Part shown: positions 1 to 8,393 of the stretch, in pieces | How the letters are laid out: each line of letters opens with the position of its first letter | Position numbering within the stretch: the stretch's first letter is position 1 | Source of the DNA: Pseudomonadota bacterium | GTDB taxonomy: Bacteria > Pseudomonadota > Alphaproteobacteria > GCA-2731375 | Assembly: GCA_027623205.1 (NCBI GenBank) | Contig: JAQBYC010000012.1 | Location: forward strand, 1-58,992 | DNA length: 58,992 nt | Direction of reading: 5' to 3' | The notes under the pieces: generated by a model | Seen by the model: the letters and a program-made list of their open reading frames with translations, nothing else | What the model was told of the DNA's origin: nothing | Database searches by the model: none | Position numbers and translations under genes: made by a program

Positions 1-26
1 CCAAGCCCTTGGAACGCTTCCAAAGA

Positions 27-71
27 CCGGACATATCGTCTGCTACAAAATCCGGACATATCATTCGCTAC
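27..71. repeat. Tandem direct repeat, two ~20-bp units
   Basis: Two units, 27-46 and 52-71, begin with the same CCGGACATATC and end with GCTAC. They match at 17 of 20 positions and start 25 bp apart. They lie upstream of the cupin gene at 157. The 25-bp phase would suit a repeated protein-binding site, but a remnant of a mobile-element end is equally possible. No function is assigned. Confidence 0.5.
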
Positions 72-156
72 TGACATCGTGAAACAAAATCGTCGCCAAT
101 GATACCAATTTTGATTGATAATGGTTTCTCGGGATCGCAACAATTTGGAGGTTGAT

Positions 157-501
157 ATGGAAGTGCGCCCCTACGAGGCCGCGAAGATCGCGGGCCGCGA
201 GTCGATCATGGAAGGCGCCGACATGCGCGTGACGGTGCTTACCCTGGCAGCGGCCGAATATATCCCCTGGCATTATCATAGCGAGATCACCGACTCCTTT
301 GTCTGTCTGGAAGGACCGATGGTCGTCGAGACGCGCGCGCCCCGCGCCGAATACGTGCTGGGGGCGGGCGAACGCTGCGAAGTCCCGCCGATGGTCGCGC
401 ACTACGTCCATGGTCTGAATGACGGTGCTTTCAAGTTTCTGATCATTCAAGGTGTCGGCGTCTATGATAATATACCGGTAGGTGGCAGACCGAAGACCTA
501 G
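157..501 (+). CDS. Small cupin-domain protein
   Basis: A 114-residue single-domain cupin. The metal-site signature is visible as WHYHSEITDSFVCLEG (His-x-His followed by Glu/Gly about ten residues on), then a second, weaker motif around VAHYVHG. Small cupins of this type bind a divalent metal and act as isomerases, dioxygenases or sugar/ligand-binding modules, so the substrate cannot be named. I chose ATG 157 because TTGGAG lies about 7 bases upstream; an in-frame ATG at 115 has no ribosome site. It converges with the reductase gene that ends at 539. The fold is clear; the reaction is unknown. Confidence 0.75.
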   Translation: MEVRPYEAAKIAGRESIMEGADMRVTVLTLAAAEYIPWHYHSEITDSFVCLEGPMVVETRAPRAEYVLGAGERCEVPPMVAHYVHGLNDGAFKFLIIQGVGVYDNIPVGGRPKT

Positions 502-538
502 CTGTGATCTCTCACGCGGTTCTTCATTCGATCCCGCT

Positions 539-1474
539 CTAGTAACCCGCCGCGATATCTATTTCCTGCAGGAGCGGTTCGCCCGCTTCTAGGCGCCGGA
601 CGTTGGCGGCGATTTCGGTGACCAGCCGGGCGACCGTCGGCCGCCGCGCCACATGTGGCATGACGGTGACCTTGGGATGCAGCCAGAGCGGGCTTTCGGG
701 CGGCAAGGGTTCGGGCCACAGGGCGTCGAGGGCGGCATACGACAATTGCCCGGAATCGAGCGCCTTGATCAAATCCCCGTCGACCACATGTTTGCCGCGT
801 CCGACGTTGATCAGCATCGCTCCCTTTGGCATCATGGCGAAGGTGCGGGCGCAGAATATGCCCTCGGTTTCCCCGGTGAGCGGCAACAGGCAGACGGCGA
901 TGTCGGTTTGATTGAGAAAAGGCTCGAGTTGACCGGGGCCGTGAAAAATCGGAACTTCGGCATCCTCTTTCGGTGTTCGGACCCAAGCCGAGACGTTGAA
1001 TTCCAGCGACTTCAAAACCAGGGCCGGGGCCTTGGCCATCATGCCGTAGCCCAGGAACCCGATGCGCCTGTCCTCGGGCCGCGTTATCGGCCCCCGATGC
1101 CATTCCCGCCTGGCCTGGCGCGCCTGATAGGCCGGCATATCGCGATGGAAACGAAGCACATGCATGACGACGTATTCCGTCATCATCGGGTCACCGCCCG
1201 ACGGCTCCAGCTTGCCGAGTGGCGCGTGCGGCAATTTCGGATGGTTGACGAAGTCATTCACGCCCGCGGAGCGCGTGAACATGGCTTTCAAATTCGGAAA
1301 TGCGGGTAGAACGTCGAAATCGGGGTGGACGAATGCCAGATATTCGATATCCGCCGGCTCTCCCACGGCGGGCCAAAGGCGAATTTCCAAATTGGGAAAC
1401 TGTTCGGCGAACGCCTCGCGCCACGCCCCTGCGGTGCCGATAAATTTGTCCAGATTAACGATGAGCAGCGCCAC
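539..1474 (-). CDS. GhrA-type D-2-hydroxyacid dehydrogenase
   Basis: 311 residues, full length for the glyoxylate/hydroxypyruvate reductase A branch of the NAD(P)-dependent D-2-hydroxyacid dehydrogenases, which reduce 2-oxoacids such as glyoxylate in the cytoplasm. The Rossmann loop reads IGFLGYGMMAK, where the usual third glycine is replaced. The catalytic set is present: Arg in NVGRGKHV, Glu in the WPEPLPPESPLW segment, and His in MPHVARR. The start is GTG at 1474, preceded closely by AAGGAGG. An overlapping ATG two bases upstream is in another frame and gives only a short open frame. The family call is firm; the physiological substrate is inferred. Confidence 0.85.
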   Translation of the reverse strand: MALLIVNLDKFIGTAGAWREAFAEQFPNLEIRLWPAVGEPADIEYLAFVHPDFDVLPAFPNLKAMFTRSAGVNDFVNHPKLPHAPLGKLEPSGGDPMMTEYVVMHVLRFHRDMPAYQARQARREWHRGPITRPEDRRIGFLGYGMMAKAPALVLKSLEFNVSAWVRTPKEDAEVPIFHGPGQLEPFLNQTDIAVCLLPLTGETEGIFCARTFAMMPKGAMLINVGRGKHVVDGDLIKALDSGQLSYAALDALWPEPLPPESPLWLHPKVTVMPHVARRPTVARLVTEIAANVRRLEAGEPLLQEIDIAAGY

Positions 1475-1796
1475 ATGGCCTCCTTGTCATTTTGTTCATG
1501 TTCCGCTTCAGCGAAACCAGTCCGCGAAGCAGCGGCTTTTATCCTACTCCCAGGGCAGGGACGCCGATAGCTTGGAAAATCTTATTTTCCGCTTCTGATG
1601 CGCTTCGATGGGAAGGTCCCCTGGCAGTGATTACCCCCATGCCCCCGATAGCCGACGATCCCGCTCGCTCAAGATTGGGTGCGGCACCGGGCATATGAGC
1701 GTGGCCAATAGAGCAATTTTCAATTACTTAAGCCGCCGTAGCGACGCCGATTAATCGCGAATTGCGCTAACTTGGCCTGCACGGGGAGATGGTTTC
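1475..1796. other. Divergent intergenic region
   Basis: This 322-base gap separates the divergently transcribed reductase and amidohydrolase genes and should hold both promoters. I see only the dispersed palindromic repeat copy at 1709-1769 and the GGGGAG ribosome site (1783-1788) of the amidohydrolase. Short open frames here lack coding character. Confidence 0.6.
1709..1769 (+). repeat. Dispersed palindromic intergenic repeat, copy 1
   Basis: Begins TAGAGCAATTTTCAATTA and ends GAATTGCGCTA, so the termini are imperfect inverted repeats around a GCCGTAGCGACG centre. It matches the copies at 5915, 22639, 26753, 32813 and 54425. The termini are the best-conserved part. Confidence 0.7.
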
Positions 1797-3464
1797 ATGG
1801 AGCGGATCACGGTCTATACCGCGCGGCGGATCCACACCATGGATCCGGGCCGCCCCGCGGCGCGGGCCATTGCCATTGCGGATGGCCGCATCATCTCGGT
1901 GGGTACACTGCAATCCATGCAGCCTTGGCTGCGCCGGGTTGCCCACGACATCGATGACCGGTTCCAGGACGATATCCTGATGCCCGGCTTTATCGATCCC
2001 CACACCCACTTGCGCATGTCGGGCACCTACATGGGTTTGCACTATGTGGGGCCCATAACATCCCATGGTCCGGACGGCCCCGTATCCGGTCTGCCCGGCC
2101 GTGATGCCGTGTTGGGGCGGCTCAAGCAACTGGTGGACGAACAGAACGATCCCGACAGCCCCATCATCACCTGGGGCTACGACCCGGGCATGCAGGGCGG
2201 TCATCTGGACCGGGACATGCTGGATCGGATCTCGGACCAGGTGCCGATCTGGGTGCTCTCCTACGCCCCGCATATCGTCTATACCAACACGCCCATGATG
2301 GCGCGGACCGGTGTTGCGGACGACACCACCGCCCATGGCATCGGCCGCTATCCCGACGGCCGCCTGAACGGCTGGTTCATCGAAAGCCGCGCCGTGGGCC
2401 AGGCCACCCGGCCGGTGCAGCGGCAGGTCTACCGCCCCGGTTTCGGCCCGGCAGCTTTGTTGCGCCAATCACAGGTCGCGGTGCGGAACGGCGTCACCAC
2501 GGTGGCGGACCTTGCCTGGGGTTTCGAGTCCTTCGAGACTGAATGGAACGATCACGCCAAGGTGGTCAATGAACCGGACTTCCCGTTGCGGATTTTGTTG
2601 ATCCCTTTCGATGCCCGGCTGGTGGCCAAATATGGTGCTGACCGCTTTGACTATCTCAATTCCATGCGGGCCCAGGCGACCGATAAACTGGCGGTGCATG
2701 GGGTGAAGTTCATCAATGACGGTTCTTATCCCTCCATGACCTTGCGGCTGAATTTTCCCGGCTATCTGGATGGCGAGGTGGGTCTGACCGGCGAAACGCC
2801 TTGGGAGGATATGGTCGAATGTATGTTGCCCTACTGGCAGGCCGGCATCCAAATCCATTCCCACGCCAACGGCGATCAGACCGTGGATATGACGCTGGAT
2901 ACATTGGCGGCGTTACAGTTGCGTCATCCCCGTTTTGACCACCGCTTTACGATCGAGCATTATTGTATATCCACGGTGGCCCAAGGCCGGCGTCTGGCCG
3001 CCTTGGGCGGCTTGGCCAGCGTCAATCCGTACTTTGTGCACTACCGCTCGCTGATCCATGCCGACAGCGGCTTCGGACCCGATCGGGCCGAGGCGACGGC
3101 GCGCCTGGGCAGCCTGGAACGGGCCGGGGTGACCTTCGCCCTGCATTCGGATTTCAACCTGGTGGTGGGACCCATGGCGCCCCTGACGGCGGCCTGGGTG
3201 GCGGTCAACCGCATCGCCGCCGACGATGCAACGGTGATGGCGCCGGGCGAGCGGATATCCGTCGATCGGGCCCTGCGGGCGATCACCGTCGATGCGGCCT
3301 TTGTGCTGCGCCGGGATCACGAAATCGGCAGCCTTGAAGTGGGCAAGCTGGCCGACCTGGCGGTCCTGGGCGCGGATCCCTACGAAGTGGAGTCCCTGGC
3401 CCTGAGAGATATCCCGGTCAGGGGCACCATGGTGGGCGGCGTGCCGCATATGGCCAATGACTAA
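1797..3464 (+). CDS. YtcJ-type metal-dependent amidohydrolase
   Basis: 555 residues, normal for the amidohydrolase-3 (YtcJ-like) branch of the amidohydrolase superfamily, which hydrolyses C-N bonds in exocyclic amides or formyl groups with zinc or similar metals. The N-terminal beta-sandwich segment is followed by the metal motif DPHTHL (His69, His71). Later metal-ligand segments appear as HSHANGD, IEHYC and LHSDF. The C-terminus (LEVGKLADLAVL) has the usual return to the sandwich domain. GGGGAG sits 8 bases before ATG 1797. The last 8 bases overlap the start of the COG0523 GTPase gene, implying translational coupling and a possible metal-delivery partnership. The substrate is unknown. Confidence 0.88.
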   Translation: MERITVYTARRIHTMDPGRPAARAIAIADGRIISVGTLQSMQPWLRRVAHDIDDRFQDDILMPGFIDPHTHLRMSGTYMGLHYVGPITSHGPDGPVSGLPGRDAVLGRLKQLVDEQNDPDSPIITWGYDPGMQGGHLDRDMLDRISDQVPIWVLSYAPHIVYTNTPMMARTGVADDTTAHGIGRYPDGRLNGWFIESRAVGQATRPVQRQVYRPGFGPAALLRQSQVAVRNGVTTVADLAWGFESFETEWNDHAKVVNEPDFPLRILLIPFDARLVAKYGADRFDYLNSMRAQATDKLAVHGVKFINDGSYPSMTLRLNFPGYLDGEVGLTGETPWEDMVECMLPYWQAGIQIHSHANGDQTVDMTLDTLAALQLRHPRFDHRFTIEHYCISTVAQGRRLAALGGLASVNPYFVHYRSLIHADSGFGPDRAEATARLGSLERAGVTFALHSDFNLVVGPMAPLTAAWVAVNRIAADDATVMAPGERISVDRALRAITVDAAFVLRRDHEIGSLEVGKLADLAVLGADPYEVESLALRDIPVRGTMVGGVPHMAND

Positions 3465-4503
3465 GCCGGCGGATGGTGCGCAGTTGCGCCGCCTTGTGGC
3501 GGAGTGGGAGTTGCTGGTCTCCACCCTGCAAGCCCCGCGGGACGCACCGGCGGAATTTTCGCCGAACCGGGTCGGGGTGACGATTTTGGCTGGCTTCCTT
3601 GGCGCGGGGAAGACCACCATGCTGCGTTATCTTCTGCAAGGCGGGCACGGCCTGAAACTGGCGGCGGTGGTAAATGATGTGGGCGCGGTCAACATCGACG
3701 CCGCCCTGATCGGCAATGCCAACGGCGGCGTCACCGAACTGACCAACGGCTGCAGCTGCTGTGCCCTTGGCGCCGAATTGGGGCGCACCATCGACAGGCT
3801 TGCAACGGCACGTGAGCCGCCCGATGGGATCATCATCGAGGCCAGCGGCATCACCGATCCAGTGGGCCTGGCAACGATCGTGGCCGCCAACGCCCGCGCC
3901 CGGCTCGACGGCGTTGTCACCGTGGTCGATGTCACCGCGCTGGATACCTGGCTCGACAATCCGGCGACGGAGCCGCTGTTCCAGCGGCAACTGGATGCCG
4001 CGCATCTGCTGGTGCTGAACAAGGCGGACCTGGCCGGCGATGATGCCATCGCGGCGGCAACGGCGTGCCTTGGAACCCTGGCGCCTGGCCGTCCGGTGAT
4101 TTTGACCCAACAGGGCCGGCTGGCAGTGGACGTGGCGCTGGGCGCTGGGCTGCGGGGCGCGCGGATCCGCCCCCCTGATTTGCCCCACGACACGGGCGGC
4201 TTCGCAACCCGGACCATCGCCCTGGGTCCACCCATCGACCGCGCCCGCCTGGCGGACTTCCTGGATAACCCGCCAAAGGGCCTGCTGCGGGTGAAGGGCG
4301 TTGTCGAGACGCTGGACGCGCCGGGCCGGGCGCAGTTGGTACAGGCCGTCGGGCGGCTGTGGAGCATCGAACCCCTGGCGCAGACCGCTCATTCAACCCG
4401 GCCCGCCAACGGTTTGGTGCTGATCGGTTTGGCCGCGCAGGCGGGCGTCTGGGCCAAAGCGCCGGATCTGGGCGAGGCAGGTTCGCCGCGCTGTTTGGTA
4501 TAG
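3457..4503 (+). CDS. COG0523 (CobW-like) GTPase, putative metallochaperone
   Basis: 348 residues of the G3E P-loop GTPase family that loads Zn, Co or other metals onto client enzymes. Visible motifs are Walker A GFLGAGKTT (46-54), the metal-binding CxCC as GCSCC (Cys99, Cys101, Cys102), IEASG (128-132) and the guanine-specificity NKAD (188-191). About 38 residues precede the G domain, longer than usual. The C-terminal half is the shorter CobW-C type. The ATG lies inside the 3' end of the amidohydrolase gene with an 8-base overlap, so both are made from one message. Inference: it services that metalloenzyme. The family is certain; metal and client are not shown. Confidence 0.88.
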   Translation: MTKPADGAQLRRLVAEWELLVSTLQAPRDAPAEFSPNRVGVTILAGFLGAGKTTMLRYLLQGGHGLKLAAVVNDVGAVNIDAALIGNANGGVTELTNGCSCCALGAELGRTIDRLATAREPPDGIIIEASGITDPVGLATIVAANARARLDGVVTVVDVTALDTWLDNPATEPLFQRQLDAAHLLVLNKADLAGDDAIAAATACLGTLAPGRPVILTQQGRLAVDVALGAGLRGARIRPPDLPHDTGGFATRTIALGPPIDRARLADFLDNPPKGLLRVKGVVETLDAPGRAQLVQAVGRLWSIEPLAQTAHSTRPANGLVLIGLAAQAGVWAKAPDLGEAGSPRCLV

Positions 4504-4586
4504 AGCCGGGCTGTGCGGTATATACTGAGCGCAGCGGTTAACATGGCGCGCAATTCTTCAGCCACGGCCATACGAGGAGCCATCCC

Positions 4587-5882
4587 ATGAGCGAGGCCAG
4601 ACCTTTCGACGGCATTCGGGTGGCCGAGTTCGGGCAGTTCATTGCCGTGCCTTTTTGCGGACAGATGCTGGCCGATGGCGGGGCTGAGGTGCTCAAGATC
4701 GAAGCACCGGGCGGCGACCCAACGCGCCGGTTCAATCCCCTCGCGCCGGGAGAATCCCGCATCTTCCTCTCTCGCAACCGCGGCAAGCACTCGCTTCCAC
4801 TGCACCTTAGCAAGCCGGCCGCGCGGCCGGTCATCGAGCGCATCCTCGCCTGGGCGGACGTTGTGTTGATCAACTTCCGCCCTGGTCTCGATACGCAGCT
4901 TGGTCTGAAACCGGAAGACCTGCTGGCCGCCCATCCTCGGCTGGTGATCGCGTCGGTGACCGCCTTCGGCAAGCGCGGCCCGGACGCCGGCCTGGCGGGA
5001 ATGGACATCGTCCTGCAGGCGCGCAGCGGATTGATGGCCGCCAACGGGCGGATGATCGATGGCCGTCCGGCGTCGGGCGATCCGGTCAGTGCCGACTATA
5101 TGTGTGCGATGTGCCTGTCGTTCGGCGTCGCCTCGGCGCTATTGCGCCGGGAACGTACCGGCAATGGCGGCATCGTGGATGTTTCGCTCATGCAGGCCGC
5201 AATGACCCTGGCCAACAATCAGCTCATTCGGTCCGAGGACAAAGACGGCCCGGCGCATGACGCTGCCCTGAAGCGGCTGGCCGAACAGCGGGCCGCGAAG
5301 GCACCCTACGAAGAGCAGGCCGCGGCCATGCCGAATGCACGGTTTCCGTCCATGAGTGCGGTGTATTTCCGCACTTTCGAGACCGCCGACCGCGCCATTG
5401 CCGTCGCCTGTGGCAGTCATTCCCTGCGCGTCAAGTTTGCCGGCGTACTGGGCATCGAGGATTTGGGTCTGCTGGAGACGTCGCTTGAGAGCCCACGCTG
5501 GGAGGACTACTACGCCGCACTCAAGGGGGAGGTCGAAAGCATCCTGCGCCAAGCCTCGGCGGAGACCTGGATCGCACGTCTGAACGAGGCCGGCATTCCG
5601 GTTGCCGCGGTGCGCTTCCCGATCGAACTGTTCGACGATCCGCATGCCCATGCCAACCATATGTTTCACGACATGGATCACCCCGCCGCCGGAACAGTGC
5701 GCATGCTTGGGCCGCCGATAGAGCTCGACGGCGACGGCTTTACACCGAGCGTGCCAACGCCGCCCTTCGGGAGCGAGACCGACCGCATACTTCGCGAACT
5801 GGGTTTTGACGCGCCGGCGATCGAGGCGCTCGTAGCGGAGGGTATCGTGCGCCGGGGTCTGTTCGCACCCGACGACGGTTGA
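4587..5882 (+). CDS. Class III CoA-transferase (CaiB/BaiF family)
   Basis: 431 residues, the usual length for family III CoA-transferases, which move CoA between carboxylic acids through an aspartyl-CoA thioester. The N-terminal block GIRVAEFGQFIAVPFCGQML and the segment DVVLINFRPG are diagnostic. The likely catalytic Asp is Asp140 in GMDIVLQARSG. GAGGAG precedes ATG 4587. It lies 83 bases after the GTPase gene on the same strand and could share its message or have its own promoter. The acid substrate cannot be read from sequence. Confidence 0.9.
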   Translation: MSEARPFDGIRVAEFGQFIAVPFCGQMLADGGAEVLKIEAPGGDPTRRFNPLAPGESRIFLSRNRGKHSLPLHLSKPAARPVIERILAWADVVLINFRPGLDTQLGLKPEDLLAAHPRLVIASVTAFGKRGPDAGLAGMDIVLQARSGLMAANGRMIDGRPASGDPVSADYMCAMCLSFGVASALLRRERTGNGGIVDVSLMQAAMTLANNQLIRSEDKDGPAHDAALKRLAEQRAAKAPYEEQAAAMPNARFPSMSAVYFRTFETADRAIAVACGSHSLRVKFAGVLGIEDLGLLETSLESPRWEDYYAALKGEVESILRQASAETWIARLNEAGIPVAAVRFPIELFDDPHAHANHMFHDMDHPAAGTVRMLGPPIELDGDGFTPSVPTPPFGSETDRILRELGFDAPAIEALVAEGIVRRGLFAPDDG

Positions 5883-5914
5883 AGAAACGCGTTCCAGCGG
5901 CGGTGTGATATTGT

Positions 5915-6013
5915 TAGAGCAATTTTCAATTAATCGGAGTCGCTATCGCGACCTAGGTATTTGGTACAATTGCTCTATTCTTAAGAGTCCGGGCATGTTT
6001 CGAAGAAACATGC
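5915..6013 (+). repeat. Dispersed palindromic repeat, copy 2 (most complete, two hairpins)
   Basis: Arm TAGAGCAATT at 5915 pairs with AATTGCTCTA ending at 5977. A second perfect hairpin follows, GCATGTTTC (5993-6001), loop GAA, GAAACATGC (6005-6013). The whole unit recurs inverted at 26753-26851, including the linker around TTAAGAGTCC. It lies between the CoA-transferase and sulfatase genes, where it could also stop transcription. Confidence 0.85.
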
Positions 6014-6083
6014 TCTGGGATTACTGCGGATATGAAGGTTGCCTGGGAAATGTCGGCATGATGATCAGCATTGGTTGGAACAG

Positions 6084-7313
6084 ATGAGGGGTCCCCGTTG
6101 CAGGCATGTCGTATTGATCGTCTTTGACTATATGGGCTATGGCGATATTGAGCCGTTCGGTCAGTCCGAGATCCGGACGCCGAATATCCGGCGGCTGGCA
6201 GAAAATGGCATCCAATATACCGACTGCTATGCGCCGGCGCCAATTTGTGTGCCCAGCCGAGCGGCGATGCTAACCGGGCGCTATCCACGGCACCTGGGAA
6301 TAGAGCAAAACATCTATCCAGGCGAGGCTGGGTTGCCGGTTTCGGAAAAGACCCTGGCGCGCTATTTCAAGGACGCGGGATTCAATACCGCCCTCTATGG
6401 CAAATGGCACCTTGGCTATGAGGCGGCGGATAGCCCGAACGCTCACGGCTTCGACGATTTTGTCGGCTTCCACGAATGGAATATCGACTATTATTCCCAT
6501 AACACCCGTGAAGGCAGACCCGCGCTATACCACAACGCCACGGCAATTGATCGAAAGGGCTACACCAGCGACATATTTACCGACTGTGCCGTGGATTTTG
6601 TTGTCCGGAACGGCGCCGCGCCGTTTTTCCTTTATGTCGCCTATAACGCCGGTTTGCCGCCTTACGCCCCGCCCGGCCGTGAGAACGAAACGGCCACCTT
6701 CGATACCTGGCGCAATGGGACGCGTGCCGACTATGTCGCAATGGTGGCGCATCTCGATACCTGCGTCGGCCGGATCCTCACGTCTTTGGCGGACCAGGGC
6801 CTGGCCGACGATACTTTGGTTTTGCTCACTTATGACCATGGCGGCGCCGAATTGGCCACCAAAGGGCCTTTTTTTCATGGCTTCGGCACCCTATGGGAAG
6901 GCGGAATTCGGGTCCCGATGATCCTGCATTGGCCTGCCGGACTGGCGGCAAGCGGCAAGGCGCCGGGGGCCGTGTCCGCGGATCCCGCAATCCTGATGGA
7001 TGTCACGGCGACGCTGCTGACCACGGCGGGGCTGGAGCCGGATCAGGTAATGGATGGCCGGGATCTGCTTGCGGCAGAAGCAGCAACGGCAGAGCGCTGC
7101 CTGTATTGGCGAATTGATCTGCCAACCCTGCACGAAAACTGGCGCGCCAGGGCCCAACGCGCCGTGCGTAGAGGCAAATGGAAGTATCTATGGGACGGCG
7201 GTTTCGAGTTTCTCTACGATCTGGACCGTGACCCTGGGGAGCGCGATAACCTGGGCTACCGGTACCCGGACCTGATGGCCGAGTTGCGGGATCTCTCGAA
7301 CAGCGACTGGTAG
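6084..7313 (+). CDS. Type I sulfatase-family protein
   Basis: 409 residues from ATG 6084, with no secretion signal. The formylglycine signature is intact: CVPSR (Cys55 to Arg59) followed by AAMLTGRYP. KWHLG and the later TYDHGG metal segment are also present. Two usual active-site features differ: the first metal motif reads FDYMGYGD instead of DDxGYGD, and the PHxP-like segment is replaced by GLPPYAPP. Family members hydrolyse sulfate esters, or sometimes phosphonates, using a formylglycine made by a separate enzyme. The frame is open upstream to a TTG at 6039, but that stretch has no sulfatase homology and runs past the repeat. Substrate unknown; altered ligands leave activity in some doubt. 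Confidence 0.82.
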   Translation: MRGPRCRHVVLIVFDYMGYGDIEPFGQSEIRTPNIRRLAENGIQYTDCYAPAPICVPSRAAMLTGRYPRHLGIEQNIYPGEAGLPVSEKTLARYFKDAGFNTALYGKWHLGYEAADSPNAHGFDDFVGFHEWNIDYYSHNTREGRPALYHNATAIDRKGYTSDIFTDCAVDFVVRNGAAPFFLYVAYNAGLPPYAPPGRENETATFDTWRNGTRADYVAMVAHLDTCVGRILTSLADQGLADDTLVLLTYDHGGAELATKGPFFHGFGTLWEGGIRVPMILHWPAGLAASGKAPGAVSADPAILMDVTATLLTTAGLEPDQVMDGRDLLAAEAATAERCLYWRIDLPTLHENWRARAQRAVRRGKWKYLWDGGFEFLYDLDRDPGERDNLGYRYPDLMAELRDLSNSDW

Positions 7314-7503
7314 TTGCGGAGTCTTATTTCAAGGCACGGCGTTATGATGAGCGCCGCATTAAAATATTTGACATGATAGTCAGGTCCTTTCCTTGAAGCT
7401 TCGGTGTCTGCAAACATCAGCTTTTCAGAGCGGAGTCGAATGAACAATCTGGTGACAACCCACATCTAGGGCTTCCGGAAATTGAAGTAGGAGACAACCC
7501 TCC

Positions 7504-8352
7504 ATGGCCTATGAATTCAATCATCTTAAAGTCGATCAACGGGGTCGCGTGGCTACCGTCATCATCGACAACCCGCCGGTGAACGTCATCACCCTGGCGC
7601 TGCTTGCGGAGCTCGATGCGCTTTCCGTCGCACTGAAGGCGGATCGGGATCTCACCGTTGTCGTGATGCGAAGCGCCGATCCGGATTTCTTTCTGGCGCA
7701 TTTCGATGTGGCCGCCATACTTGAGCGCCCCATCGATTCCGAGCCCCGGCGCGAAGTGCAGCTGAAGCCTTTTCATGCCATGTGCGAGCGGTTTCGCACA
7801 ATGGACAAGGTGATTATCGCCCAGATCGAGGGACGCGTTGGCGGCGGCGGCAGTGAGTTATCGACCGCGTTTGACATGCGGTTCGGCGTTCGGGGCAAGA
7901 CCCGTATCAATCAGATGGAAGTGCCGCTCGGCATTCTGCCCGGCGGTACCGGCACGCAGCGGCTGCCGCGCCTGATCGGCCGCGGCCGCGCGATGGAGCT
8001 GATCTTGAGCGGCGATGACATGGATGCCGAGACAGCGGAGCGCTGGGGTTATCTCAATCGAATTTTCGAGCCGGACGAGATTGGCCCGTACGTCGAGCGA
8101 TTGGCGCAGCGTATTGCGTCCTTCCCGCCCACCGCAGTGCGTCTTGCGAAAGAAAGCGTCAATCAATCGGACAGGCCGTTGCTTGAGGGGCTATTCGAGG
8201 AAGCCTTTCTGTTCGAACAATTGCTGCGGACCGATACCGCGCGCACGAACATGCAACGCTTCCTGGAAATCGGCGGCCAGACCCGTGAGGGCGAGTTGCG
8301 GATGAACGAGCTGTGTGCCGAGCTTGGCGAGACCCCCCAAGACGACGGGTAA
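7504..8352 (+). CDS. Enoyl-CoA hydratase/isomerase (crotonase) family protein
   Basis: 282 residues, typical of crotonases. The oxyanion-hole glycines are in RVGGGGSELS. Both glutamates used by hydratases are retained: Glu139 in QMEVPLGILPGG and Glu165 in GRAMELILSG, so hydratase chemistry is plausible. The first residues (VATVIIDNPPVNVIT) match the family start. A purine-rich stretch (GTAGGAG) precedes ATG 7504. It stands alone between the sulfatase and a convergent enolase-superfamily gene, so the pathway is unclear; it is not BoxC, which lies at 11096. Confidence 0.85.
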   Translation: MAYEFNHLKVDQRGRVATVIIDNPPVNVITLALLAELDALSVALKADRDLTVVVMRSADPDFFLAHFDVAAILERPIDSEPRREVQLKPFHAMCERFRTMDKVIIAQIEGRVGGGGSELSTAFDMRFGVRGKTRINQMEVPLGILPGGTGTQRLPRLIGRGRAMELILSGDDMDAETAERWGYLNRIFEPDEIGPYVERLAQRIASFPPTAVRLAKESVNQSDRPLLEGLFEEAFLFEQLLRTDTARTNMQRFLEIGGQTREGELRMNELCAELGETPQDDG

Positions 8353-8393
8353 TATCGAGGACCATTGGCATAACGGCCAGATCGCATTTCAAT

